The notes under the pieces were generated by a model. That model did no database searches. It had not been told where the DNA came from and saw only the letters and a list, made by a program, of their open reading frames with translations. A stretch of 64,000 bases of DNA from Leptothoe kymatousa TAU-MAC 1615 (GTDB lineage Bacteria; Cyanobacteriota; Cyanobacteriia; Phormidesmidales; Phormidesmidaceae). Where the stretch lies: NCBI RefSeq assembly GCF_018739865.1, contig NZ_JADOER010000004.1:940157-1004156 (forward strand), written 5' to 3'. Position 1 is the first letter of the stretch. Each line of letters opens with the position of its first letter. Below are positions 27,306 through 36,025 of the stretch, in pieces. The position numbers and the translations under genes are program-made.

Positions 27306-28010
27306 CTATCCATTCAAACTCCAAAGGCGCACCTTCCTAATGCTGGGTGTTGTCACCAGGGCTCCCGTATATCCTGGCCCAGGGAAGAGGACACGCAGCT
27401 GCCACATCGGATCAGGTGCCTTTAAGCTGGGCGAGGGGGTTAACTCCACTTCAATGGCTGTTAACGATTCGCTAATTCCTTGGCCGGTTGCCTTCAAATA
27501 GGCTTCCTTGCACGTCCAATATTTAAGAAACGCTGTGCTCTGTTCCGATGCCGGTTGCTGTTGCAGGCTACGTTGCTCCCTCGGGGTTAGACAGCGCTGC
27601 ACCAAGCCCCCTAATCGATCCATGGAACGCAGCTGTTCGATGTCCACGCCAAGGGGGGTGCGGGCAACGCCGCACAGAGCACATTCACCCGAATGGGACA
27701 GATTAAACTCCAGTCCCTGGCTGTTAAATTTTAGGGCCGGTTTGCCGCGGGGGCTATAGTCAAAAACAATGTCTTCGGGGTTAGTCTGAGTGTAGCGGCC
27801 CAAAATCTGACGCAGGCCACTGCGGGCCACCGCAAATCGGCGCTGATCTTTTTCAAATCGATATCGGTGCAGGCGGGTTAACTCATCCTCAGATAGCCAT
27901 TGCGTGCAGGGGGAACGGTCCAAGGAAATCCGCCAAAGATCGGCGGTATTGTCCAGCGTGGTGTAGCAGTCGGCAGTGGCAGATACCCAGCGGGACTGTT
28001 CAGAAATCAC
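27306..28010 (-). CDS. 4'-phosphopantetheinyl transferase, Sfp type
   Basis: 234 residues from a GTG at 28010. It moves phosphopantetheine from CoA to a Ser of acyl or peptidyl carrier proteins. Seen are LGVDIEQLR (Mg-binding Asp and Glu) and the signature LKYWTCKEAYLKATGQGI, spaced as in Sfp/HetI/Gsp enzymes. In cyanobacteria the single Sfp-type enzyme often serves fatty acid, polyketide and heterocyst glycolipid synthases, but no synthase is adjacent. It is divergent from the NDH-2-like gene starting at 28045. Confidence 0.92.
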   Translation of the reverse strand: MISEQSRWVSATADCYTTLDNTADLWRISLDRSPCTQWLSEDELTRLHRYRFEKDQRRFAVARSGLRQILGRYTQTNPEDIVFDYSPRGKPALKFNSQGLEFNLSHSGECALCGVARTPLGVDIEQLRSMDRLGGLVQRCLTPREQRSLQQQPASEQSTAFLKYWTCKEAYLKATGQGISESLTAIEVELTPSPSLKAPDPMWQLRVLFPGPGYTGALVTTPSIRKVRLWSLNG

Positions 28011-28044
28011 AGTGTTGTGGTGTGGAAGTGGTCAAACTAGTTTC

Positions 28045-29238
28045 ATGATTTTAGCGCCGTCGAAGTTTTCTCCCCAGAAAAAAGCCATTGGCCATGCCCC
28101 TCGGATTGTCATTGTGGGCGGTGGGTTTGGTGGGCTATACACGGCCCTGTATCTGCAAAAATATCACCAGCTTCAAAACGCTTCAATCACCCTGATTGAA
28201 CCGCGCCAGAACTTTTTGTTCACGCCCCTGCTGTACGAAGTACTCACGGACGAGATGCTGCTTTGGGAGGTGGCCCCTAGCTACGACAGCTTGCTGGCTG
28301 GCACCACGATTCAATGGTGCCAAGACTGGGCCGATTATATCGACCTAGGCCAGCAGCAGGTGCGGCTACGTCAGGCAGAACCCCTTGCCTACGATTATCT
28401 AGTGGTGGCCACCGGGGCCAAAACCCGTCCCCTATCAATTCCTGGTTTGCCAGACCATGCCCTCACCTTTCGCAGCTTAGACGACGTGGTGGGCGTTAAA
28501 GCTCGTCTGGATCACCTGGCCCGCATATCGTCTCCGGTGGTGGTCACGGTCATGGGGGCGGGGGCCAGCGGCGTAGAGCTAGCGACGAAAGTGGCCGATC
28601 GCCTGGGGCCACGGGCCACCGTGCGGCTCGTCGATCGCAGCGAGCAGATCCTTAAGCTATTTCCCCAAGGGCTGCGGCGGCAGGCCCTGCGTGCCCTAAA
28701 GCAGCGTGGTGTGGCGTTGCACCTCAAGACCACCGTAGACGAGGTGGGGGCCAACCACATTTGTTTGAATGGTGAGCCCCATGTCAATCATTTGACCCTG
28801 GGGGCCACCGGCACTGAGCCCATGCCCTGGTCCGGTACGGCGGTGACCACCAACGAGCGGGGGCAAGTATCGGTGCGGCCGACGCTACAGCTTCAGGACT
28901 ATGACAACGTTTTTGTCATTGGCGATGCGGCGGCACAAGCTTCCCCCGATACGGCCCAGGCCGCCTACCAAGCGGCCGCAACGGTGGCTAGAAATTTGGC
29001 CAAAATATCAGGTGGACGGCGGCCCCACCGGTTTCGATATATTCATCTGGGAGATATGTTAGCCCTGGGGAAAGGTGCCGGTGGCGTATGCAGTTTTGGC
29101 CTGAATTTAGGGGGCCGCCTCGGGGGGCTGGTTCGGCGTATGGTGTATTTACATCGCATGCCAACAAATCACCATCGGTTCAAAGTGGCTCGTCGAGCGT
29201 TGCGCCTGGTCCTGGGGCAACGGTCAGCGCGGACCTAG
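28045..29238 (+). CDS. Second NDH-2-like NAD(P)H dehydrogenase
   Basis: 397 residues from ATG 28045; the frame is open to 27976, but that part overlaps the divergent gene. The FAD motif is IVIVGGGFGGLYTALYL and the second nucleotide motif is VMGAGASGVELATKVADRLG. The flavin end motif is VFVIGDAAA. It is shorter than the NDH-2 at 5.3 kb and lacks that protein's aromatic C-terminal anchor, ending basic (HRFKVARRALRLVLGQR). It is likely a distinct NDH-2 class (NdbA/B/C-type paralogue), possibly acting on plastoquinone or another quinone. An HTTM/DCC gene starts 48 bp downstream on the same strand. Confidence 0.9.
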   Translation: MILAPSKFSPQKKAIGHAPRIVIVGGGFGGLYTALYLQKYHQLQNASITLIEPRQNFLFTPLLYEVLTDEMLLWEVAPSYDSLLAGTTIQWCQDWADYIDLGQQQVRLRQAEPLAYDYLVVATGAKTRPLSIPGLPDHALTFRSLDDVVGVKARLDHLARISSPVVVTVMGAGASGVELATKVADRLGPRATVRLVDRSEQILKLFPQGLRRQALRALKQRGVALHLKTTVDEVGANHICLNGEPHVNHLTLGATGTEPMPWSGTAVTTNERGQVSVRPTLQLQDYDNVFVIGDAAAQASPDTAQAAYQAAATVARNLAKISGGRRPHRFRYIHLGDMLALGKGAGGVCSFGLNLGGRLGGLVRRMVYLHRMPTNHHRFKVARRALRLVLGQRSART

Positions 29239-29286
29239 GCAAACGTTGTGGGACAATAATCCCGCTGGGCCCTTGGGGCCAGCCGC

Positions 29287-30369
29287 ATGGAGCTAAAAAA
29301 ATTAGCAACAGCAAAAAACTTTTTCAGGATTGCGGTCGGGGTGAATGCTGTGGAACGTCTCTTAGGGGTGGTTTTTAGTTTCGATTTACGTTCCCTGGCC
29401 TTGTTTCGCATAGGTTTAGCCCTGGCGCTATTAGGGCAGCTTGGCACCATGGCGGGCCGTCTGCCTATGGTCGGGCCTGTGGTGTTGACTTTGGCGGCGC
29501 TGCTTTTGCTCATCGGCTATCGCACCCGCTGGGTCACCATCGTCGCCTGGGGCTTGCTGGTTTTATTCCTGGGATCCGGTGGGTTAGGGGCCACCCTTGC
29601 GGCGGTGTTTTTCTGGGCGATGTTTCTACCCCTGGGTAGTTGCTATGCGGTTGATCAGGCGCTCAATACCTCACCTCGACCTCAGTCCAAACAGGTGTTT
29701 ACCGCTGCCAACCTGGGCTTACTGCTGCAGCTGGTGTTGATGGCAATAGTCCTAGGCCGAACCGGTGGCGGCTGGTGGCTGGTGGGCGTCACCGGTTTGG
29801 CGCTTATTCCATCACCCTTGTGGGACCGATGGCCATCCTTTACGCCCCAACAGCTCGGGTTAAAAATTTACTACGATGCCGATTGTGGCTTTTGTAAAAA
29901 GTTGGTGCACCTACTGCGCACTTTTTTAGTCTTGCCCCGGCGCATCCCGCTGCAAATTGCCCAGGGTGATCCAGTGATTCACACGGCCATGGAAACCCAT
30001 AATTCTTGGGTGATTGTTGACTGGCAGGGGCAGCATCATTACAAATGGCATGGCATTGCCTACGTCGTCAGTCTGTCGCCCATGCTGTGGCCTTTGGCCT
30101 GGGTCTTACGGTGGTCGCCCCTGATGGCTGTCGGTAACCGCATCTATGAAACCATTGCCAATAACCGTCGATTTGCCGGTAACTTTACTAAGCCCTTTAA
30201 GTTTCAATCGTTTACCGCTGAGGCTTCGCCGTTGTTCAATTTGGCCACGTGGTGCATGTTTCTAGTGGTGGCTGGCACCTACCTATACAGGTTGATGAAC
30301 CACGGTGATATATTGTCGCAGCATCCAGTCTCAGTGGCGCTACATCAGATGGCTAGATTGATTCCTTGA
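29287..30369 (+). CDS. HTTM-like membrane protein with DCC thioredoxin-fold domain
   Basis: 360 residues. The first half has four to five hydrophobic segments (LALFRIGLALALLGQL, VVLTLAALLLLIGY, IVAWGLLVLFLG, LLLQLVLMAIVLG) as in the short HTTM module. From about residue 195 the DCC domain starts with LKIYYDADCGFCKKLVHLLR, where CGFC is the redox pair, and extends through a partly hydrophobic region. A final membrane segment (WCMFLVVAGTYLYRL) closes the chain. HTTM-DCC fusions are known in cyanobacteria and are usually longer; the function is uncharacterised, presumably thiol redox at a membrane. It lies 48 bp after an NDH-2-like gene and 95 bp before pxcA. Confidence 0.75.
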   Translation: MELKKLATAKNFFRIAVGVNAVERLLGVVFSFDLRSLALFRIGLALALLGQLGTMAGRLPMVGPVVLTLAALLLLIGYRTRWVTIVAWGLLVLFLGSGGLGATLAAVFFWAMFLPLGSCYAVDQALNTSPRPQSKQVFTAANLGLLLQLVLMAIVLGRTGGGWWLVGVTGLALIPSPLWDRWPSFTPQQLGLKIYYDADCGFCKKLVHLLRTFLVLPRRIPLQIAQGDPVIHTAMETHNSWVIVDWQGQHHYKWHGIAYVVSLSPMLWPLAWVLRWSPLMAVGNRIYETIANNRRFAGNFTKPFKFQSFTAEASPLFNLATWCMFLVVAGTYLYRLMNHGDILSQHPVSVALHQMARLIP

Positions 30370-30463
30370 CGGCAAATGCCGCGTGAATCGATTGGTTGAG
30401 GGAATAGATATAGGTATGGACTTGATACTATAATTCTGGCCTTACTGAGCACCTACTATTGCC

Positions 30464-31759
30464 ATGCAGCTTCGGGCATTTTTTCGCAACGCAGGTCAGT
30501 GGCTGTTTAAGTCACCCGATCAATCCCTTGAACAAGCCTATGAAGCCGCTTTAGCCATTAAAAAAATAGAGGACGACTATTTTCAGGGGAGTCCCATTAG
30601 CCAAGAAAATGGTCAGTATGGAGACAGCGCCTATCGCTATATTCAAGGCGAAGTCGAGCAAAATGTCGCCCTGATTAAAGAGTGCATGGCGACATTTGAG
30701 TCGACTCGGTCTAACCTGGCACCGGGACGGCAGATGGAGGTGCAATCCTACGACGATCAGCAGGACGAATATACCCTCGACTTAATCGATCAGTCGGCCA
30801 TCATTTTCAAAAAATTGCAGTTTATAGACGAGATTTTAGGTCGTTATGGCAGCCTGGACAGTGCGCTCCAGCCTGTGCAGCCAAGCGGCGATCTATCGTC
30901 TGCTCCATCGGGGCCCAAGGCGGGTGGGGCGAACAAGGCCGATAAAAGTCGAGCGGGTTTGGCCGCTCGAGGCAGCGTCTTACCCCGGTCGATTTTACGT
31001 ACGGTCGATCGGGTGAAGCAGGATCTCGATCCTACGGCGGAAGTTGATGTGATGCGCAACTTTCGTAAGTCCCAGGGAAAAACCAAAATTGCCCTAAGGT
31101 TTGTGCTGTTGTTGGTGATTGTGCCCTTGCTGACCCAGCAATTGACCAAACATTTTGCCGTGGGTCCGGTGGTGGACTATGTGCGCCAATCCACGGCGGC
31201 TGAGGTTTTCCTCAACGATGAAATGGAGGAAGAAGCCCTCCATGAGCTGCAGCAGTTTGAGGAACGACTGCGGTTTGAGGTGATTTTAGGGAAAGTGGCG
31301 GCGCTGAGCGAGACAGAGCTAGAAGAACGGGTATTGGATAAGGCCCTCGACATTGAAGAAGAATATCGAGAGCGCAGTGCCGACTCGGTGAAAAATGTAT
31401 TTGCCGATATTTTTGCGGTGGTTGCCTTTTCGCTTTTGTTGAGTAGCTGCAAACGTCAGGTCGCTACCCTCAAGGCCTTTATTGATGAAATTATCTATGG
31501 CCTCAGCGATAGCGCTAAGGCTTTTATTATTATTCTGTTTACCGATATGTTTGTGGGCTTTCACTCGCCCCACGGCTGGGAAGTTTTATTGGAAGGCATG
31601 TCGCGGCATTTGGGCTTTCCTGCCAACCGCGACTTTATCTTTCTGTTTATTGCCACATTCCCGGTGATTTTAGATACGGTCTTCAAATATTGGATTTTCC
31701 GCTATCTCAATCGAATTTCCCCCTCTGCGGTGGCCACGTATAAAAATATGAACGAATAA
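30464..31759 (+). CDS. pxcA: Proton extrusion protein PxcA (CemA family)
   Basis: 431 residues. The start MQLRAFFRNAGQWLFKSPDQ and the following QAYEAALAIKKIEDDYF are characteristic of PxcA (once CotA), homologous to plastid CemA. A long hydrophilic N-terminal half is followed by CemA-like membrane segments (ALRFVLLLVIVPLLTQQL, IFAVVAFSLLLSS, AFIIILFTDMFVGF) and a C-terminal FIFLFIATFPVILDTVFKYW. It is needed for light-induced proton release and pH homeostasis in the family. A hairpin at 31764-31782 follows the stop. Confidence 0.95.
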   Translation: MQLRAFFRNAGQWLFKSPDQSLEQAYEAALAIKKIEDDYFQGSPISQENGQYGDSAYRYIQGEVEQNVALIKECMATFESTRSNLAPGRQMEVQSYDDQQDEYTLDLIDQSAIIFKKLQFIDEILGRYGSLDSALQPVQPSGDLSSAPSGPKAGGANKADKSRAGLAARGSVLPRSILRTVDRVKQDLDPTAEVDVMRNFRKSQGKTKIALRFVLLLVIVPLLTQQLTKHFAVGPVVDYVRQSTAAEVFLNDEMEEEALHELQQFEERLRFEVILGKVAALSETELEERVLDKALDIEEEYRERSADSVKNVFADIFAVVAFSLLLSSCKRQVATLKAFIDEIIYGLSDSAKAFIIILFTDMFVGFHSPHGWEVLLEGMSRHLGFPANRDFIFLFIATFPVILDTVFKYWIFRYLNRISPSAVATYKNMNE

Positions 31760-31763
31760 CCCA

Positions 31764-31782
31764 GGCAGGGCGTGCCCCTGCC
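31764..31782 (+). terminator. Hairpin after pxcA
   Basis: GGCAGGG (31764-31770) pairs with CCCTGCC (31776-31782). Only a weak TTTAT follows, so termination is possible but not certain. Confidence 0.45.
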
Positions 31783-31908
31783 AGAGGTTTATAAGAAAAA
31801 TTGCCACAAACGGTTGCATCCGTAGGAAAAAACACTACACTGACCAATTAGATTAGCCCCGGTGAATTACTGACTAGGGGTACGCAGTCAGCTGTGAAGG
31901 AGCCGTTC

Positions 31909-34095
31909 ATGAGCACACCCTGGGAATCTAGTCCCCCATTAGGCGCACGCTATAACGTATTGCAAGAAATTGGAGAGGGGGGCTTTGGCCGTACCTATTT
32001 GGCCGAAGATTTACATCGGTTTAAGGAACGCTGCGTCCTGAAAGAATTTGTGCCTCAAATTGAGGATCCTTCCCTCTTGGCCAAGGCAGAGGAATTATTC
32101 GAGCGCGAGGCCAAGGTGCTTTATCAGCTAGAACATCCTCAGATTCCTAAGTTTCGAGAGCTGATGCGGGAGGGGGGCAAACTCTTTCTGGTGCAGGACT
32201 ATGTGGAAGGAACCACCTACCGTAGTCTGTTGCAGGGGCGGCAAGACTATGGCGGGCAGTTTAGTGAAACTGAAGTTACTCAGCTGATGTACCAGCTGTT
32301 GCCGGTGCTGGAATATATCCATGGTTTGGATATTATTCACCGGGATATTTCGCCTGAGAACCTGATTTTGCGCGCCGAGGATGGTAAACCGGTGCTGATT
32401 GATTTTGGCAGTGTCAAACAGATTGCCGCTACGGTAGAGCAGGAACTGTCGACCAATGTGAATCAAACCCGCATTGGTAAGGCGGGATATGTGCCCCAGG
32501 AACAGTTTCATTCCGGGGCTGTGGATCCGTCGAGCGACCTTTATGGGTTGGCGGCGACGCTAGTTGTTTTGGCTACGGGGAAAGAGCCCCAGGCGCTGCA
32601 GGACATTTATGACAATACTTGGAACTGGGATCAGTTTGTTGCTTTAGGGGAACCGCTGAATAGTGTGCTGAAAAAGATGTTGGCTCCTTCCCCTGCGCAG
32701 CGCTATGGCTCAGCGGCGCAAGTGCTCCAGGCGTTGCATGGGGCGGTGCCGGCAGAGCCACAGGAGGCCACCAATGCCGATGATTATGGCGTAGCCTTTG
32801 TGGGGGCCGTGGATGGGGACGAAAATGGTGGGGCTGAGGGCCTCCGTATAGAGGGGCCCCATACGTCGGGGGCGACCCAGGTGGTGGCGCCACCACCAGA
32901 CTCGGCCACCGTTTCCCCGGCTGCTGTGGGCCCTGCCAGGCAGACAAATAGTCGCTCGGGCCTAGAAGCGTTGCTGGGGTTGTTGGCCCTGTTGGGAATC
33001 GTAGGGCTATTGGTTGGACTGTTTGGCGGGCTTGGTTTGCGCCCCCGGTTACCTTCCTTTGGCAATCAGTCGGGTTCATCCGATGCGCAGCAGCCCCAGC
33101 GGGGCTTGAATGCCGATGAAGTGGCTCGCAAAGAAGAGTTATTACAGCGTCGGCAGAACCTGGGGGTGAATGAGGCTTGGTTAAATCAGTGGGTGAATCA
33201 GCAGTTTTATGATCAGTATCCCAATTTGAGGGGACGACCCCTGACGCCGGCGGTGGAGGATGCGCCTTTGCGTTTGCGGTGGGATAACCTGGCGATGGAT
33301 TCGTTGGATAGTTTGCAGCTAAATTTGAGCATGCCGGCGCGACGCGGCCTTGGGGCCTATGGGGCGGACGATCGCGAAAGCTGGCGCAAGTTGGTGAATA
33401 ACCTGAATGTGAGTAGTCGGGCGTTGGAAGATTTATCCGATGCGAAGTTTGCGGCGACTTTTCCGAAGACGCCTCGGGATCGGGTGTTGGACCAGCCCTT
33501 GGGCCAGGTGTGGTACGCCATGACCCAGGATAGTGTGGAAGATTTGCAGTCTGGCAAAGCGCTAGAGCTGATTGAGTTTGATTCGGGCACGTTTAGGGAT
33601 CAGCGCACGGGGCAGTTGGCCGTTGGTCAGGGGCAGGTGTTTGTTCTGAAGTTGGAGGAAGGGCAAAATCTGCGGATTAATTTGCAGGCGCCCCAGGATG
33701 CGGTGCAAATGTCTTTATATTTGCCGGCACCGTCCCAGAAGCTTCCTTTTTTGCTGTCTGATTCGTCGGAAACTACGTGGTCAGGTCGGTTGGAGCAAAC
33801 GGGTTTCTATGAAATTGCGATCGCATCCAAATCCGCCAACCCCATCAACTACGCCCTCAGCGTAGCCGTGGATAACATCAGCAATACCCCTGCTCCCGAG
33901 GAGTCGCCTAAACCGACCGAAGGCGACCCCCCCAAGCCCGAAGACAAGCAACCCGAAGACCCAGAAACAGAGACCCCAGCCCCAGAGGAAGAGACCCCCT
34001 CTCCCGAGAACGAAGCGCAGCAGCCCAAAGCCGGAGATAGCACCCCAGGGGACTCCGAAACTACTGCTGGCGATGACAACCCAGTGAGTTTTTAA
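31909..34095 (+). CDS. Membrane-anchored Ser/Thr protein kinase with extracytoplasmic domain
   Basis: 728 residues from ATG 31909, which has AAGGAG 7 nt upstream; the in-frame GTG at 31894 is less likely. The kinase domain (about residues 10-285) shows IGEGGFGRTYLA, VLKEF, IIHRDISPENLIL, VLIDFGSV and VPQEQF. A Pro/Ala/Gly-rich linker leads to one membrane segment (LLGLLALLGIVGLLVGLFGG) near 350. Outside lies a sensor-like region with a beta-rich portion similar in pattern to pre-peptidase domains (VFVLKLEEGQNLRINLQAP). A long Pro/Glu tail ends the protein, perhaps reaching into the wall. HRD-ISPEN is the form usual in cyanobacterial kinases. The signal sensed is unknown. Confidence 0.92.
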   Translation: MSTPWESSPPLGARYNVLQEIGEGGFGRTYLAEDLHRFKERCVLKEFVPQIEDPSLLAKAEELFEREAKVLYQLEHPQIPKFRELMREGGKLFLVQDYVEGTTYRSLLQGRQDYGGQFSETEVTQLMYQLLPVLEYIHGLDIIHRDISPENLILRAEDGKPVLIDFGSVKQIAATVEQELSTNVNQTRIGKAGYVPQEQFHSGAVDPSSDLYGLAATLVVLATGKEPQALQDIYDNTWNWDQFVALGEPLNSVLKKMLAPSPAQRYGSAAQVLQALHGAVPAEPQEATNADDYGVAFVGAVDGDENGGAEGLRIEGPHTSGATQVVAPPPDSATVSPAAVGPARQTNSRSGLEALLGLLALLGIVGLLVGLFGGLGLRPRLPSFGNQSGSSDAQQPQRGLNADEVARKEELLQRRQNLGVNEAWLNQWVNQQFYDQYPNLRGRPLTPAVEDAPLRLRWDNLAMDSLDSLQLNLSMPARRGLGAYGADDRESWRKLVNNLNVSSRALEDLSDAKFAATFPKTPRDRVLDQPLGQVWYAMTQDSVEDLQSGKALELIEFDSGTFRDQRTGQLAVGQGQVFVLKLEEGQNLRINLQAPQDAVQMSLYLPAPSQKLPFLLSDSSETTWSGRLEQTGFYEIAIASKSANPINYALSVAVDNISNTPAPEESPKPTEGDPPKPEDKQPEDPETETPAPEEETPSPENEAQQPKAGDSTPGDSETTAGDDNPVSF

Positions 34096-34109
34096 CGCCG
34101 TTGCTGATG

Positions 34110-34149
34110 GAGAATTTACCAGCGCTTACATAAGCGCTGGTAAATTCTC
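34110..34149. repeat. Perfect 19-bp inverted repeat
   Basis: GAGAATTTACCAGCGCTTA (34110-34128) is followed after two bases by its exact complement (34131-34149). It lies between the convergent kinase and methylase genes. It lacks a T-run but may stop transcription from either side. Confidence 0.75.
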
Positions 34150-34226
34150 GAGCCAAAGGGCCGCATGTAAAACAAAGCTTGCCCACACCATGGCACGACT
34201 CCGCCCTAACGGTGTTCTAGCCGCCC

Positions 34227-35069
34227 TCAATAATTAATCACCAGCAATTCATCCACCTTGCCCCGCTTGGCCGCATTAGAATTAATCGCCCGTTTTGCCT
34301 TGACCCGGAGCTGGTGATAGTCGCCATACAAATCCTGAATAAACTCAGTGGCCGCATTGCTCAGCATCACCTTACAGCCCCGTGCCGTGAGGTCATCCAC
34401 CACAGACTTAAGCCGTCGCTGCTCATCACGGTTAAACCCATTCGTGTCATAGGCCGTAAACGAAGCCGTGGTCGACACCGGATCGTAGGGGGGATCAAAA
34501 TAAACAAAATCCCGAGCCCCCGCCGCCGCCACCGACATAGCAAAATCCTCACGACGGATGGTGACATTCGCCTCATTCAGATAGCGACTGACCGCCCGTA
34601 GCACCCGTTCATTCGCAATATTAGGGTTCTTGTACTTACCAAAGGGAGCATTAAACTGCCCCTTCGAATTCACCCGAAACAATCCGTTGTAACAAGTCTT
34701 ATTCAAAAAAATAATACGCGCGGCCCGTTGCACATTCGTCTTAGCCGCAAACTCCAGCTGCCGATCCCAGCCGCGCACCTCATAAAAATAAGACTTCTCA
34801 TTGCGATGTTGCCCCAGGGTCTCAATCAGCTCATCCACCGATTCCTTAACCACCCGATAGCAATTAATCAACTCATCATTACTGTCATTAATAGTGGCCT
34901 GGGTGGGCTGTAGGTTCAGCAGCAATGCCCCACCACCAATGAACGGCTCATAATAGTGGCCATAGTGAGCGGGCGCGTGCCGCAGCAGTTCTGGCACCAA
35001 CTGACGCTTTCCCCCAGCCCATTTCAAAAATGGGCGCAGTGGTTTTGGTGGGGAAGACAGTTGGACCAT
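34227..35069 (-). CDS. DNA adenine methyltransferase, Dam family
   Basis: 280 residues of the MTase_D12 (alpha-class N6-adenine) fold. The AdoMet motif is FLKWAGGKRQLVPEL followed by YYEPFIGGGALLLNL, and the catalytic motif is VYFDPPYDPVS. FLNKTCYNGLFRVN is also standard. This family methylates GATC, and the cyanobacterial homologue DmtA has that specificity. No restriction endonuclease lies next to it, so it appears to be an orphan methylase. HIP1 (GCGATCGC) contains GATC, so its targets are very frequent in this genome. ATG 35069. Confidence 0.93.
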   Translation of the reverse strand: MVQLSSPPKPLRPFLKWAGGKRQLVPELLRHAPAHYGHYYEPFIGGGALLLNLQPTQATINDSNDELINCYRVVKESVDELIETLGQHRNEKSYFYEVRGWDRQLEFAAKTNVQRAARIIFLNKTCYNGLFRVNSKGQFNAPFGKYKNPNIANERVLRAVSRYLNEANVTIRREDFAMSVAAAGARDFVYFDPPYDPVSTTASFTAYDTNGFNRDEQRRLKSVVDDLTARGCKVMLSNAATEFIQDLYGDYHQLRVKAKRAINSNAAKRGKVDELLVINY

Positions 35070-35144
35070 AAACTCTTAAGTATTTCCTATCGGGAGAAAC
35101 GAGTCCCTACGGTAGGATATATAGGGCTCATCCGATTCAAAACA

Positions 35145-35193
35145 AAAGGTTGTTAAACCTTTGCAATACAAAAAAAGGTCGTCGTACCTTTTT
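35145..35193 (+). other. Two tandem hairpins in the ycf33 leader
   Basis: AAAGGTT-GTTA-AACCTTT (35145-35162) and AAAAAGGT-CGTCGT-ACCTTTTT (35172-35193). The second ends in a T-run and looks like a terminator or attenuator. It lies 30 bp before ycf33. Confidence 0.5.
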
Positions 35194-35222
35194 AATATCT
35201 AAAATTGATGCAAGTTTAGACG

Positions 35223-35420
35223 ATGCAAGACTTTTTTTCCAATGTGTCGCGCTACCCGCGTTACTTCATTACCTTTACCCTGGGCGTACTTTACAGTGCT
35301 GTTAAGCCCTTGCTGCCGCTGTTTGAGAATCGGACGACAGCCATTGCCCTAGTTGGTGCTGTCGTTGCCGGTTTCATGTTTTTAAGCTTTACCCTACGAG
35401 CAATGATGGGGTTGGCCTAG
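35223..35420 (+). CDS. ycf33: Ycf33 / DUF751 family small membrane protein
   Basis: 65 residues. MQDFFSNVSRYPRYFITFTL matches the conserved start of Ycf33 (xxFxxNVSRYPRFFI). Two hydrophobic segments (FITFTLGVLYSAVKPLL and AIALVGAVVAGFMFLSFTL) are seen. The family is found in cyanobacteria and plastids; knowledge of its role in photosynthesis is limited. rbfA follows 134 bp downstream. Two hairpins precede it and may attenuate transcription. Confidence 0.88.
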   Translation: MQDFFSNVSRYPRYFITFTLGVLYSAVKPLLPLFENRTTAIALVGAVVAGFMFLSFTLRAMMGLA

Positions 35421-35553
35421 TCGACTGGGCAAGGCCAACCAGATGGCACAGCCCGGCTACAGTTAATTCCCGTTATGTGGGTAAGGGAATACTCCTTGAA
35501 GTTGCCCCGTCATCACACAGCCCACCCCAACGTTAACGAATTAGGAGAAGACG

Positions 35554-35970
35554 ATGGCAACAAGTCGTCGAGTCGCAAAGGTGTCCGCATCCATCAAGCG
35601 CGAAATCAGTCAGATGCTGGTGACAGACATCAAAGATGATCGGGTGGGCGCTGGCATGGTCAGCGTTACCGCTGTAGACGTATCTGGCGATCTACAACAC
35701 GCCAAGGTATTTGTCAGCATCTATGGCACCGCCGAAGCCAAAGCAGAAACCATGGCGGGTTTAGCCGCTGCCACGCCCTACGTACGCCGTGAAATGGGTC
35801 GTCGCATGCGCCTAAGACGCACCCCAGAAATCATCTTCAAAGAAGATGTTTCCTTTGAGCAAGGCACCCAGGTGTTGAACTTGCTCAGTAAGCTAGAGCA
35901 CGAACGCGGCGTCGACGAAAACGGAATTCCCGCCGTCATTCCCAGTGCCACCGAAGAAGAAGAGACATAG
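35554..35970 (+). CDS. rbfA: Ribosome-binding factor A
   Basis: 138 residues. RbfA binds the 30S subunit and helps mature the 5' end of 16S rRNA, notably in the cold. The KH-like fold is shown by [18 protein letters not shown] at the start, [30 protein letters not shown], and [20 protein letters not shown]. An AGGAG lies 8 nt before ATG 35554. The acidic C-terminal tail (ATEEEET) is usual. It lies immediately upstream of the GH3 gene. Confidence 0.95.
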   Translation: MATSRRVAKVSASIKREISQMLVTDIKDDRVGAGMVSVTAVDVSGDLQHAKVFVSIYGTAEAKAETMAGLAAATPYVRREMGRRMRLRRTPEIIFKEDVSFEQGTQVLNLLSKLEHERGVDENGIPAVIPSATEEEET

Positions 35971-35977
35971 CTTCTTA

Positions 35978-36025
35978 GGGCACTTATGCTAAAGGGCACC
36001 TATGCTAAAGGGCACCTATGCTAAA
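35978..36025 (+). repeat. Three tandem copies of a 16-bp unit spanning the GH3 start codon
   Basis: GGGCAC-Y-TATGCTAAA occurs at 35978-35993, 35994-36009 and 36010-36025. Each copy contains an ATG (35986, 36002, 36018); only the third is in the long frame. Because the unit is 16 bp, the three ATGs fall in three different frames. Confidence 0.85.

Noticed and set aside
32573..33079. 168-aa ORF antisense to the Ser/Thr kinase
   Set aside because: A shadow of the Pro/Gly/Ala-rich linker; composition is extreme in Pro and His and no start signal is seen.
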